This document shows positions 44,116-53,561 of a DNA stretch of 64,000 nt, piece after piece. The translations under genes were made by a program, and so were the position numbers. Source of the DNA: Aquimarina sp. U1-2. Its GTDB lineage: Bacteria > Bacteroidota > Bacteroidia > Flavobacteriales > Flavobacteriaceae. A model generated the notes under the pieces. That model searched no databases. It saw nothing but the letters and a program-made list of their open reading frames with translations, and had not been told where the DNA came from. Each line of letters starts with the position of its first letter. Position 1 is the stretch's first letter. The stretch lies in assembly GCF_017897595.1 (NCBI RefSeq), contig NZ_JAGKIK010000007.1, positions 124,001 through 188,000 of the forward strand, read 5' to 3'.

Positions 44116-45210
44116 TTACCACGAATTCATCATAACTATTTCTTCTCCTTCGGTGGTTTTGAAGCGTTTCATCAAATTGGCTGTCATACACGAATGAATA
44201 GGTACAATCAATAGATAATCACCAATGGTATACTTCTTTATATGAGTACTTGGTACAGCAACAATACCATGCTCTTGTGACAAACTTTTGATATACGTAC
44301 CAGGGATCAGATCACCCCACACGTTGCCTTTTTTCTCAACGATACCTCCATAAATGACACCCTCCTCATTTTTGGTGTCGAGTCTTTCTTTAGAGAAATG
44401 AACACCACCACCATAAATAACCAACTCGTTGCGATCTTCGTGAATAGCTACAATCGGACAGGCCATAGCTACCGAAATCTGGTCGACAGCGTTAGAGCCA
44501 ATCCTGTGTTGCATCAGATCATAAAAAACAAAATTACCCGGTCTAATTTCATCAATACCCGAAAAATGATCAGCTATGCTACAACTTGGTGTATCCCCTA
44601 ACGAAACGATTAGGTCAGGAAAATCGACGGAATATATTTTCTTCAAATTGTTCAAGACCCGAACGCATGTTTCATGAATTTCAAGAATATCTTCATGTTG
44701 ATTACATTTATACGTATGCCCAGAATGCGCCAAAAAACCTTTGAAATCTAATTTCTGTGCAGCACTCGAGATCTTTAAAATTTCATTAATAATCGTTGTT
44801 TTGTTAGGTTCTAATCCCGTTCTATGATAACCTGCATCAATTTTGATAAAAAAACCAACGGTATTTCTTAAATTTTCTGACAAGTATTTAGCAGTATCAA
44901 CGGATTCGACCAGAACATTAAGATGTACTCTTTTGGCCAACGCGTTGATACGATCAATCTCTAAAATATTCGTAGGAAAAGCCACAGTAATATCATTCCA
45001 CTCTTCGGCGAAATAATCGGCCATTTCTAATGATGAAACGGTTATCTGTTGTACACCATATGCTTTAAACCATCTACCAATTTCAAGAGATTGATGTGTT
45101 TTGAAGTGCGGCCTGAAAGTAAGATCATGTTTTTTGGCTTTCAGCGCCATCTCTTGTATATTTTTTTTACATTTTGCAACATCCAAAATCAACGATGGTA
45201 CTTGTATCAT
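44116..45210 (-). CDS. D-threonine aldolase / D-serine dehydratase-like PLP enzyme
   Basis: 364 residues, fold-type III (alanine racemase-like) PLP enzyme of the DSD1 group. The PLP lysine is in TFRPHFKTHQS (about Lys37). A barrel of TIM type is followed by a beta domain with IYGGGVHFSKE. The C-terminal metal-site motif PIHSCMTANLM (about 339-349) supplies His and Cys. Members cleave D-threonine or dehydrate D-serine or related 3-hydroxy-D-amino acids; the exact substrate is unresolved. A 165-bp repeat lies just upstream of its start. Confidence 0.85.
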   Translation of the reverse strand: MIQVPSLILDVAKCKKNIQEMALKAKKHDLTFRPHFKTHQSLEIGRWFKAYGVQQITVSSLEMADYFAEEWNDITVAFPTNILEIDRINALAKRVHLNVLVESVDTAKYLSENLRNTVGFFIKIDAGYHRTGLEPNKTTIINEILKISSAAQKLDFKGFLAHSGHTYKCNQHEDILEIHETCVRVLNNLKKIYSVDFPDLIVSLGDTPSCSIADHFSGIDEIRPGNFVFYDLMQHRIGSNAVDQISVAMACPIVAIHEDRNELVIYGGGVHFSKERLDTKNEEGVIYGGIVEKKGNVWGDLIPGTYIKSLSQEHGIVAVPSTHIKKYTIGDYLLIVPIHSCMTANLMKRFKTTEGEEIVMMNSW

Positions 45211-45245
45211 GAGTATTTGGTTTTAATTCTGAGATTCAGTTATAC

Positions 45246-45411
45246 GAATATCCGTGATTTAACCTAAACGGTTTGCGTCAAGCTGAATACTGAAACGAGT
45301 TCAGCACAGGCTCGTTTCAGCTTCTCATCTCAATGTACTGAAAATAAACTTAATGAGATCCTGAAATGAATTCAGGATGACTTCTCAGTTAAATTTTAGG
45401 TATAATAACAG
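45246..45411 (+). repeat. ~165-bp dispersed repeat, copy 2
   Basis: The same length as, and about 95% identical to, 25800-25965, in the same orientation. It fills the space between uvrD (minus, ending 45422) and the D-threonine aldolase-like gene (starting 45210). It shares the CTGAAACGAG/CTCGTTTCAG hairpin and the GAATTC-centred palindrome. No coding frame. Confidence 0.85.
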
Positions 45412-45421
45412 ACAATCAATT

Positions 45422-47767
45422 TTAGTTATCTACAACTTTTAACTTTGCAAACCTCAACAACAATTTCTTAACACCTCCTTTTTCAAAATTAATCTCTGCT
45501 TTTTTATCTTGCCCTACTCCTTCCAACTTCATAATTTTTCCTATTCCAAAACGCATATGTTCAACGACTACGCCTGCAGCAAGATGATCATGACCTATGT
45601 TGGATGGTGTATCACTAGTCGATATTTCATTCCCAACAGGTCTAAGTTTACGTAATTTTTGCAATTGCTCTTGCGTAGGTTTATGAGCCAAAGGCGGTGA
45701 TCCAGAAACAGGTTTTTTAAGTCGTAATTTACTTTTATCTATTTCTCCAAATATATCGGCATCGATTAAGGGCTTATATCGATAATTTTCTACCGGAGTC
45801 ACATATTCGAGATACTCATCGTCTATTTCTTCAATAAAGCGACTTGGCTCGGCATCAACTAACTTACCCCAACGATACCTGGATTGTGTATAGGTTAAGT
45901 AGGCTTGCTTTTCGGCTCTTGTTAGCGCTACATAAAATAAACGTCGTTCTTCTTCCAATTCACTTCTGGTATTCATACTCATACCCGACGGAAACAAATC
46001 TTCTTCCATACCTACAATATATACGAAAGGAAACTCGAGCCCCTTTGCCAAATGGATGGTCATCAACGCAACTCTATCATCATCACCGGTATCCTGATCC
46101 AGGTCTGTAGCAAGCGCTACATCTTCAAGAAACTCTGCCAATGATCCGGTGGCATCTTCTATTTCCTTTTGACCTTCGACAAAATCACGAATACCGTTCA
46201 ATAACTCTTCAATATTTTCAATTCTGGCAATTCCCTCTGGTGTCCCGTCCTTTTTTAATTCCTGAAGTAATCCGGTCTTTTTTGCAACTGTTTCAGCCAG
46301 TACAAAAGCATCAGATGTTTGATTGGTAATCTGAAAACTTTTAATCATATTCATGAAGTTTTCCAGACGCGTTTTTGTACCGCTATTAATTTTGAGGTTT
46401 ATTCGATCCAGATGCTCTATAACTTCAAAAATAGAACGATCATAATGGTTTGCAGCAACTATTAATTTATCTACTGTGGTTGCACCAATACCTCTGGCCG
46501 GATAATTGATAATACGTTTTAAAGCCTCTTCATCTTTAGGATTAATAATCAAACGTAGATAGGCCAATACGTCTTTAATTTCTTTGCGTTGGTAAAACGA
46601 TAAACCGCCATAAATTCGATATTTTATATCTCGTTTACGCAACGCATCCTCAATAGCTCTGGATTGAGCATTAGTTCGATACAATACAGCAAACTCCCCA
46701 TTTCCGAGTTGCTTGTGCATTTGATTTTCAAAAATTGAACTTGCTACAAATCTACCTTCATCACCATCGGTAAGTAATCGATTCACAATAATTTTTGGTC
46801 CGGGATCATTAGCAGTCCAAACTACTTTATCAAGTTTAGTTTTATTTTTATCAATAATAGAGTTTGCGGCTTGTACAATATTTTTTGTAGATCTGTAATT
46901 CTGTTCCAGGCGATATTGTTGCACATGATCATAGTCTCTTTGAAAATTGAGAATATTATTGATGTTCGCTCCGCGGAAGGCATAAATACTTTGTGCATCA
47001 TCTCCTACCACACATATATTTTGAAACTTATCTGATAAAGCCCTTACGATTAGATATTGCGAATGATTGGTATCTTGATACTCATCTACCAAAATATATC
47101 GAAATCGATTTTGATACTTTGCCAGTACTTCAGGAAAACGATTTAATAACTCATTCGTTTTCAATAAAAGATCATCAAAATCCATTGCTCCTGCCTTAAA
47201 ACAACGATCTACATAGTGTTGATATATCTCACCCATTCTCGGGCGTTTCGCCATAGCATCAGCCTCAACTAATTCTGCATTTTGAAAATAGGCTTTGACC
47301 GTAATCAGACTATTTTTGTAGGACGAAATTCTCGAATATACCTGTTTGTATTTGTAAACATCTTTGTCTAGCCCCATTTCTTTAATTACAGAAGCTATCA
47401 ATCGTTGTGAATCTTGCGTATCATAAATAGTGAAATTAGAAGGATACCCAAGCTTATCTGCTTCAAACCGAAGAATTTTTGCAAAAATAGAATGAAAAGT
47501 TCCCATCCATAGATTTTTTGCTTCGCTAGCCCCAACAATATTTGCAATTCGCTTTTTCATTTCGCGTGCTGCTTTATTGGTAAAGGTTAATGCCAGTATG
47601 TTAAATGGATCGACACCCTGGTGCATCAAATAAGCAATCCTGTAGGTTAGCACACGTGTTTTTCCAGAGCCGGCACCGGCAATTACGATCATAGGTCCAT
47701 CTTTCTGTAGTACAGGAGCCCGTTGCGCATCATTCAATTCTGCTAAATACTCTTCCAAACGTGACAA
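45422..47767 (-). CDS. uvrD: ATP-dependent DNA helicase UvrD/PcrA
   Basis: 781 residues, superfamily 1A 3'-to-5' helicase for excision and mismatch repair and for clearing RNA polymerase or RecA from DNA. Walker A VIAGAGSGKT (about 28-37), LTFTNKAAREMKKR, DEYQDTN (motif II), QNYRSTKNI (motif IV), HLAKGLEFP and VALTRAEK (motifs V/VI) are all present. The C-terminal tail carries a PcrA-like Tudor domain (HMRFGIGKI). The start codon is TTG (47765-47767): no in-frame ATG lies between it and the upstream stop, and the protein then begins MSRLEEYLAELNDAQRAPV as expected. Confidence 0.95.
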   Translation of the reverse strand: MSRLEEYLAELNDAQRAPVLQKDGPMIVIAGAGSGKTRVLTYRIAYLMHQGVDPFNILALTFTNKAAREMKKRIANIVGASEAKNLWMGTFHSIFAKILRFEADKLGYPSNFTIYDTQDSQRLIASVIKEMGLDKDVYKYKQVYSRISSYKNSLITVKAYFQNAELVEADAMAKRPRMGEIYQHYVDRCFKAGAMDFDDLLLKTNELLNRFPEVLAKYQNRFRYILVDEYQDTNHSQYLIVRALSDKFQNICVVGDDAQSIYAFRGANINNILNFQRDYDHVQQYRLEQNYRSTKNIVQAANSIIDKNKTKLDKVVWTANDPGPKIIVNRLLTDGDEGRFVASSIFENQMHKQLGNGEFAVLYRTNAQSRAIEDALRKRDIKYRIYGGLSFYQRKEIKDVLAYLRLIINPKDEEALKRIINYPARGIGATTVDKLIVAANHYDRSIFEVIEHLDRINLKINSGTKTRLENFMNMIKSFQITNQTSDAFVLAETVAKKTGLLQELKKDGTPEGIARIENIEELLNGIRDFVEGQKEIEDATGSLAEFLEDVALATDLDQDTGDDDRVALMTIHLAKGLEFPFVYIVGMEEDLFPSGMSMNTRSELEEERRLFYVALTRAEKQAYLTYTQSRYRWGKLVDAEPSRFIEEIDDEYLEYVTPVENYRYKPLIDADIFGEIDKSKLRLKKPVSGSPPLAHKPTQEQLQKLRKLRPVGNEISTSDTPSNIGHDHLAAGVVVEHMRFGIGKIMKLEGVGQDKKAEINFEKGGVKKLLLRFAKLKVVDN

Positions 47768-48127
47768 TTTTAAATGATTCGAAATTTAAGCAAAGAAAGC
47801 CTTTTTTAAAACTCATAAAGCGTCTTTTTGTAAACAAATAACAGTCAATAACTTTAGCTCATTCCATGCTATTGAAATCACACAAAATTTCACTCAAAAT
47901 TCTTACAACATGTAGATAATCTTAAAATAAAATAGATAAAGTGCAATATTTTAAGATAAAATGTATTATATTTAAAAAATTGATAGGAAAGTTTACAACA
48001 AAATACCTGATGTCTGTATTGAAAATAGTAAGAATGACGCACTCATTTTAAACTATACAGAATTGTATAAGATTTCCTAACAATTACTATACAATATACT
48101 TAAAATACTAATCTAAAATGTAATCGT
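47768..48127. other. 360-bp region upstream of the 48128 gene
   Basis: No gene seen. It is AT-rich and holds a perfect 8-bp inverted repeat ATTGTATA / TATACAAT at 48062-48069 and 48088-48095, about 35 bp before the 48128 start. This may be an operator. Confidence 0.35.
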
Positions 48128-48415
48128 ATGGCCCCAGACATAAATGTACAAGTTATTGAAAAAGAGCAGATCAAATTTTTAAAATTTCCAAAAGAAGATG
48201 TTCTAGACAAACGAAAAGATCAAATTGATAGGTTTCTAGAACTGCAAAGAGCACTTTCTCTGGGAAACCTTGAACATCAAAAAGTAAAAATTATTTTTGT
48301 AGACGATACCGGATTTAAAAAAGTGGAAACGACCATTTGGGGTATTACAGATAAAGAAGTTATTCTAAAACGATCTACCATTATACCGCTAGAACGCATC
48401 CTTAGTATTTCATAA
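48128..48415 (+). CDS. Small conserved flavobacterial protein of unknown function
   Basis: 95 residues, probably cytoplasmic. Opens with MAPDINVQVIEKEQIKF, has a charged helix (VLDKRKDQIDRFLELQRAL, about 24-42), then a beta-rich part (KVKIIFVDDTGFKKVETTIWGI and IIPLERILSIS). The second part resembles small Sm/Hfq- or PRC-like beta folds, but I cannot name a family. It is the first gene of a plus-strand run of five. Confidence 0.7.
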   Translation: MAPDINVQVIEKEQIKFLKFPKEDVLDKRKDQIDRFLELQRALSLGNLEHQKVKIIFVDDTGFKKVETTIWGITDKEVILKRSTIIPLERILSIS

Positions 48416-48479
48416 ACTATGCCAATATAATTTTTGTATACCGTATTTTTGAATATCTTTAAATACCAAAAAATATAGA

Positions 48480-49010
48480 TTGAAAAATACGCTATTCATA
48501 GTAGTACTATTTATAATTCCTGTAATGATGTATGCCCAAAAAAAAGCTGAAATCATTTCAGGATACGGAGAAACATTTGAAGTAAGTAACCCAGATTTCA
48601 AAACAGACACCCATAATAGCTTGAAGGTGGTTTTTGATGTAGGTCGAACTTTTGAAGATAGTACCTCGATAAATCCACTCTTTAACACTGCCGCACGTTA
48701 TGTAAACATGCATGTAAATGCCGGAGTACCCGCCAAAAATATTAATGTAGCGTTAGTTGTACATGGTGACGCGATTACTGATATATTATCTAATAATCGA
48801 TATCAGGAAAAATATGGTATTGATAATCCTAACGCTACACTAATTAACGCATTATCTGGTGCCGGAGTACAAGTCATTCTTTGTGGTCAAACTACGGCAT
48901 ATAGAGGTGTTTCAAAAAAGGATATCTTACCCGAAACACATATTGCGCTATCTGCTATGACAGCACTCGTACAATTACAAAACGGAAATTACCGACTTAT
49001 TAATTTTTAA
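48480..49010 (+). CDS. Periplasmic DsrE/F-like protein
   Basis: 176 residues with a signal peptide (MKNTLFIVVLFIIPVMMYAQ). The rest matches the DsrE/TusD-like fold: LKVVFDVGRTFEDS, NVALVVHGDAITDILS (about 88) and VQVILCGQTTAYRGV (about 133-147). Its single conserved-position cysteine is a candidate sulfur or metal carrier. The start codon is TTG at 48480; no ATG fits the signal peptide. It ends 4 nt before the M20 hydrolase gene, so the two are surely co-transcribed. Confidence 0.82.
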   Translation: MKNTLFIVVLFIIPVMMYAQKKAEIISGYGETFEVSNPDFKTDTHNSLKVVFDVGRTFEDSTSINPLFNTAARYVNMHVNAGVPAKNINVALVVHGDAITDILSNNRYQEKYGIDNPNATLINALSGAGVQVILCGQTTAYRGVSKKDILPETHIALSAMTALVQLQNGNYRLINF

Positions 49011-49014
49011 TATC

Positions 49015-50313
49015 ATGAGTATACAAACACAATCTACCTTATTGATCATTTGGCTTACTATTTTTACATCTACCATTCGTGCTCAAAAAATTGACCCTGA
49101 TGTTGATGCAATGGCCAATAAATTGGAAAATAAAGTTATTGAATGGAGAAGAGATTTTCATCAAAATCCAGAACTTTCAAATAGAGAATTTAAAACTGCA
49201 AAAAAAATTGCAGAGCACCTTAAAGGTTTAGGTATTCAGGTTACTGAAAATGTTGCGAAAACCGGGGTAGTTGGTATTTTGAAAGGCGATAATCCTGGTA
49301 AAACCGTAGCCCTTAGAGCAGATATAGATGCATTACCTGTTACTGAAAGAGTCGATGTACCGTTTAAATCCACAGTAAAAACTACCTTTCTTGATACCGA
49401 AGTTGGAGTGAGTCATGCCTGCGGTCACGATACACATACCGCTATTTTAATGGGAGTAGCAGAAATTCTCAGCAAATACAAAGAAAAAATAAAGGGTACG
49501 GTTAAATTTATATTTCAACCCGCAGAAGAAGGACCCCCACCAGGTGAAGAAGGCGGCGCCAAACTGATGATTAAAGAAGGAGTCTTGAAAAACCCAGATG
49601 TAGATGCAATTTTTGGTTTGCATATCAACTCGGGTACCGATGTAGGAAAAATTCGCTATAAACCAGGAGGTACCATGGCGGCTGTAGAGCGTTTTGTTAT
49701 TAATGTAAAAGGAAAGCAAACACATGGGTCTGCCCCTTGGACTGGTGTGGATCCTATATTAATTTCTGCCAAAATAGTAGACGGTTTACAAACCATCATA
49801 AGTAGAGAATCTCCCCTGGTCAACGAGGCTGCAGTAATTACAGTTGGTAAAATTACGAGTGGGGTGCGCTTTAATATCATTCCTGAAACTGCAGAACTTA
49901 TAGGAACGGTGAGAACTCTGGACCCCCAAATGCGTGAACTTATTATTCGAAGAATGAAAGAAATGGTACCGTCTATAGCAAAAACCTATGGCGGAGAAGC
50001 AACAATTGATTTTCAAAACAATACGTCGATTACCTACAACGATCCGGACTTGGTTAATATGATGTTACCAACCATCCAGAGAATTGCAGGTCCTGAAAAT
50101 GTAATTTTATCAAAAGCCACTACCGGCGGAGAGGATTTTTCATATTTTCAAGAAGTAGTGCCTGGATTTTACTTTTTTCTGGGAGGAAAAACCCCGGGAG
50201 CCCAGAATGCCGCTTCACATCATACCCCAGATTTTTATATTGATGAAAGTGGTCTTAAACTTGGAGTAAAAGTCATGTCTCAACTTACGTTAGACTACCT
50301 CAACGCCCAATAG
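49015..50313 (+). CDS. M20-family amidohydrolase (N-acyl-amino acid hydrolase type)
   Basis: 432 residues with a signal peptide, so probably periplasmic. Di-metal peptidase of the M20D type that splits N-acyl or hippuryl-like amino acids. Seen are WRRDFHQNPELSNREF (about 43-58), ALRADIDALPV, HACGHDTHTAILMG (about 140-153) with the metal-site Cys-His-Asp-His, QPAEEGPPPGEEGG and a C-terminal SHHTPDFYIDE. A dimerisation domain lies in the middle. Co-transcribed with the DsrE-like gene. Confidence 0.88.
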   Translation: MSIQTQSTLLIIWLTIFTSTIRAQKIDPDVDAMANKLENKVIEWRRDFHQNPELSNREFKTAKKIAEHLKGLGIQVTENVAKTGVVGILKGDNPGKTVALRADIDALPVTERVDVPFKSTVKTTFLDTEVGVSHACGHDTHTAILMGVAEILSKYKEKIKGTVKFIFQPAEEGPPPGEEGGAKLMIKEGVLKNPDVDAIFGLHINSGTDVGKIRYKPGGTMAAVERFVINVKGKQTHGSAPWTGVDPILISAKIVDGLQTIISRESPLVNEAAVITVGKITSGVRFNIIPETAELIGTVRTLDPQMRELIIRRMKEMVPSIAKTYGGEATIDFQNNTSITYNDPDLVNMMLPTIQRIAGPENVILSKATTGGEDFSYFQEVVPGFYFFLGGKTPGAQNAASHHTPDFYIDESGLKLGVKVMSQLTLDYLNAQ

Positions 50314-50328
50314 ATATCTCAACTGTAT

Positions 50329-51888
50329 ATGCAAAGTATCTTCGACTTACTCAAATCAATACCCTGGTGGCTATGGATGATTATCTTTCTATTGCTAATA
50401 GCGATAAAAGATATTTTCTTTAACAGAAAACATACGATCAATCATAACTATCCTATAATCGGTCATTTTAGATATATGCTTGAGAGTATCGGTCCAGAAA
50501 TACGACAGTATTTTGTAGCCAATAATCGAGAAGAACTCCCTTTTAATAGAATCGAGCGTAGTTGGGTATATGCATCCTCAAAAAACGAAAATAATTATGA
50601 AGGCTTTGGTACCGATAGAGATATCTATGAACACCAGCATATTTTTGTTAAAAATTGCATGATTCCCTTCAAAATAGAAAAAGATCATCCTAATAAAATG
50701 GACACCTCTTTTCTTCCTTGCGCAAAAGTCATGGGAGCTTATAATCAACGTAAAAAACCGTATCGCCCTGCATCAATTATCAATATATCTGCGATGAGCT
50801 ATGGCTCTCTTTCTGCAAAAGCAGTCGAGGCTTTAAATATTGGGATTCAAAAGGCAAACGCTTTTCAAAATACTGGGGAGGGTGGTCTTTCACCCTATCA
50901 CAGCAACGGAGGTGATGTTATTTTTCATTTTGGAACCGGATATTTTGGGGTTCGAGATGAACAAGGGAATTTTTCTATACAAAAAATGAAAGAGCTGGTA
51001 CAAAAAAATCCGTTTATCAAAGCTATCGAAATCAAATTATCGCAAGGTGCCAAGCCCGGAAAAGGAGGGGTACTGCCCGGAGCGAAAATATCTCCTGAAA
51101 TTGCAAAAATAAGAGGGGTTACACCTGGAAAAGATGTATTATCACCATCTTCGCATACCGCCTTTACTACGGTTCCTGAACTTTTACAATATATTGAAGA
51201 CATTGCTGCGGCAACCGGATTACCTGTTGGTATTAAAGCTGCTATTGGTAAAACAGAACAATGGGAAGCGCTTGCTGATCTTATGGTGAAAACAGATCGC
51301 GGACCAGATTTTATTACTATTGACGGTGGCGAAGGCGGAACCGGAGCCGCTCCGCCAAGCTTTGCCGATCACGTTTCATTGCCTTGGGTGTATGGATTTA
51401 CTGCGATCTACAAAATATTTCAACGTCACAAATTAACCGACAGAGTAGTTTTTATAGGAAGTGGAAAGCTGGGTTTCCCTGCCAAAGCAGCTATGGCATT
51501 TGCCATGGGAGTTGATTGTATCAATGTAGCACGCGAAGCCATGATGAGTATAGGTTGCATACAAGCGCAGGTATGTCATACCAATCGTTGTCCTAGCGGA
51601 ATTGCTACCCAAAGCACATGGCTTCAAAACGGTATTAATGTACCGTTAAAATCGGATCGGCTGGCACAATATTTTAAAACATTTCGAAAAGAATTTATAG
51701 AAATTACGCATGCTTCGGGATACGAACATCCGTGTCAGTTTACAATGAAGGATATCGAATTGAACGTTGATGATGGGGAGCTGACCAGAACCTTAGAAGA
51801 CTCATTTAAATATGCAAAAGATCCTGTTGAATTTTCAAGTAGTAAAGATTTAAAACAATGCATGTACCTTGGAGGATCCTACTCATAA
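50329..51888 (+). CDS. Membrane-anchored FMN-binding glutamate synthase-family protein
   Basis: 519 residues. One N-terminal transmembrane helix (WWLWMIIFLLLIAIKDIFF, about 12-30) is followed by the FMN/GOGAT barrel: ISAMSYGSLSAKAVEAL, FQNTGEGGLSPYH, DGGEGGTGAAPPSFADH and the cluster motif C-x5-CHTNRCPSG (about 407-420). It resembles the synthase domain of glutamate synthase alone, without the glutaminase domain. Such stand-alone proteins are common but their reaction is not established; glutamate synthesis from glutamine is doubtful without an amidotransferase. 15 nt after the M20 gene. Confidence 0.88.
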   Translation: MQSIFDLLKSIPWWLWMIIFLLLIAIKDIFFNRKHTINHNYPIIGHFRYMLESIGPEIRQYFVANNREELPFNRIERSWVYASSKNENNYEGFGTDRDIYEHQHIFVKNCMIPFKIEKDHPNKMDTSFLPCAKVMGAYNQRKKPYRPASIINISAMSYGSLSAKAVEALNIGIQKANAFQNTGEGGLSPYHSNGGDVIFHFGTGYFGVRDEQGNFSIQKMKELVQKNPFIKAIEIKLSQGAKPGKGGVLPGAKISPEIAKIRGVTPGKDVLSPSSHTAFTTVPELLQYIEDIAAATGLPVGIKAAIGKTEQWEALADLMVKTDRGPDFITIDGGEGGTGAAPPSFADHVSLPWVYGFTAIYKIFQRHKLTDRVVFIGSGKLGFPAKAAMAFAMGVDCINVAREAMMSIGCIQAQVCHTNRCPSGIATQSTWLQNGINVPLKSDRLAQYFKTFRKEFIEITHASGYEHPCQFTMKDIELNVDDGELTRTLEDSFKYAKDPVEFSSSKDLKQCMYLGGSYS

Positions 51889-51918
51889 TACACACAAATT
51901 AATTTTCAAAAAACTACC

Positions 51919-52437
51919 ATGACTATAGAAATCATACCCTTACTTATTTCATTAATTCCAACAACGCTGGTAACCGTACTGGCTATTTATTTTTTTAAAC
52001 AACATACCAACAATGAAGAAAGGCGTCGCAGGTTTCTTTTACATCGGGAACATCAAAAGCAAGCATTTCCGTTGCGATTACAAGCGTATGAACGTATGGC
52101 ACTATTCTTAGAAAGGATTGCCCCTGGCAAATTGTTATTTCGAATGACGCCAGTAGATAATGACAAAAAAGGATATGAGGCATTACTTGTGAATACGATA
52201 GATCAAGAATTTGAACATAATCTTACGCAACAAATTTATGTATCTGACGAATGCTGGAATACGATTATTGCTGCAAAAAACGCTACTATTGCCTTAGTTC
52301 GAAAAATCACACTTAAAGAAGATGTAAATTCTGCCGATCAAATGAGAGAAGCCATTTTGACTTATCTTGTAGAAAACGGAGCTCCAAGTGAAGCTGCACT
52401 TTTAAAAGTTAAAGAAGAGGTTGGTAATTTATTATGA
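51919..52437 (+). CDS. DUF7935-like membrane protein
   Basis: 172 residues with one N-terminal transmembrane helix (IPLLISLIPTTLVTVLAIYFF). A cytoplasmic-side helical domain follows: ERRRRFLLHREHQKQAFPLRLQAYERM, then QQIYVSDECWNTIIAAKNATIAL. It matches a conserved flavobacterial family of unknown function (DUF7935 as I recall). Last of the five-gene run; a repeat element starts four bases after its stop. Confidence 0.75.
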   Translation: MTIEIIPLLISLIPTTLVTVLAIYFFKQHTNNEERRRRFLLHREHQKQAFPLRLQAYERMALFLERIAPGKLLFRMTPVDNDKKGYEALLVNTIDQEFEHNLTQQIYVSDECWNTIIAAKNATIALVRKITLKEDVNSADQMREAILTYLVENGAPSEAALLKVKEEVGNLL

Positions 52438-52440
52438 TTT

Positions 52441-52615
52441 TAACCCGGATTATGCAATAGAACTTCGTAATGAGAGTTGAAAGCCCAATAAAATCAAGGC
52501 TTTTATTGATTTTAGCATAGCATCGTTTTGGTTAAATCAAAAAAGGCAGCTCTGCAATTGATTTTGAAGGGATTTCAGCTCGGAATAGATTTTCTATTGC
52601 ATAATCCGGGTTTAA
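52441..52615. mobile_element. AACCCG-type repeat element, copy C (~175 bp)
   Basis: Perfect 21-bp inverted ends AACCCGGATTATGCAATAGAA (52442-52462) and its complement at 52592-52612. The first ~40 bp (ACTTCGTAATGAGAGTTGAAA) match copies A and B; the middle differs. Starts 4 bp after a gene stop and could serve as its terminator. No transposase. Confidence 0.82.
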
Positions 52616-52628
52616 TGATATAGCATGA

Positions 52629-53552
52629 TCATCCGGCCATATCAATATCCTTCAATTTATTATCTTCGGCATGTCTGGCCTTTTCAGCAGCGTATTCGTA
52701 ACCTTGGCGCCACCAATTACCCATTAATTTTTTGTTAAAGATTAAAGAATTCTCTGTAAGTTTAGACGGTGTATAATATAAATTGAGTGGTACATCTTTA
52801 TTGATAGCCGCTAATTTACCAACAATTGTATCATGACCTTCTACCTGATCGAGCATATAACTAAATAAATTTACCATTAAAGAGAATGGGTTTTTGCCTA
52901 GTATTTTGTTATGTTCCATATTTTCAGACTCTAATATAATAGCATCGACCTCGGTTGCTCCTCTTCGTATCGCCTCTCTAATAGGTACCATACATCCAAA
53001 TCCACCGTCGGCATACTCACATCCATTTTTGGTGGCCAAACTCATAAAAGGCACATAATTACAAGATATCCAAATCCAATCACAAAAATCTTCATAAGAA
53101 AAATCATTAATCGATTTGTATTCGGTTCTATTTTTGGTAAGATTAGAAACAGTGACTACTACGTCTTTGGCTGTTTTTCGGATCAAGCGGAATTCGGCTT
53201 CAGATAAATTTCTTCTAATAGCCCGTCTCAAATTTTTACTTTCGCCAAATGTGCGTTTCCTTTTCATAAACTGCCATAGTGATGAAAAAAAGTTCACCGA
53301 TACAAATTCTCGATTCCCCTTTTTTCGAACAATAAAAGGATTTACGTTAAAAATAGTATGTTGATTTACATTGGTATAGATGTCGTACATACGACTAATA
53401 TTTCCTAATGCCAGTTGGGGAATCAGGAGGCTTCCCGTTGATGTTCCCAGAAAAAGATCGTATTTTTTACCTTGTTCTTCTATTAAATATTGAGCCACTC
53501 CTCCTGCATAAGCACCTTTACTGCCGCCTCCAGAAATTACCAATGCACGCAT
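52629..53552 (-). CDS. Patatin-like phospholipase
   Basis: 307 residues, no signal peptide. Patatin fold with oxyanion-hole segment ISGGGSKGAYAGG (about 6-18), nucleophile elbow GTSTG (about 37-41) and the Asp of the dyad in YADGGFG (about 178). These hydrolyse acyl chains from phospholipids. It lies 9 nt after the M1 peptidase gene on the same strand and is probably co-transcribed. Confidence 0.9.
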   Translation of the reverse strand: MRALVISGGGSKGAYAGGVAQYLIEEQGKKYDLFLGTSTGSLLIPQLALGNISRMYDIYTNVNQHTIFNVNPFIVRKKGNREFVSVNFFSSLWQFMKRKRTFGESKNLRRAIRRNLSEAEFRLIRKTAKDVVVTVSNLTKNRTEYKSINDFSYEDFCDWIWISCNYVPFMSLATKNGCEYADGGFGCMVPIREAIRRGATEVDAIILESENMEHNKILGKNPFSLMVNLFSYMLDQVEGHDTIVGKLAAINKDVPLNLYYTPSKLTENSLIFNKKLMGNWWRQGYEYAAEKARHAEDNKLKDIDMAG

Positions 53553-53561
53553 ATCATATGG

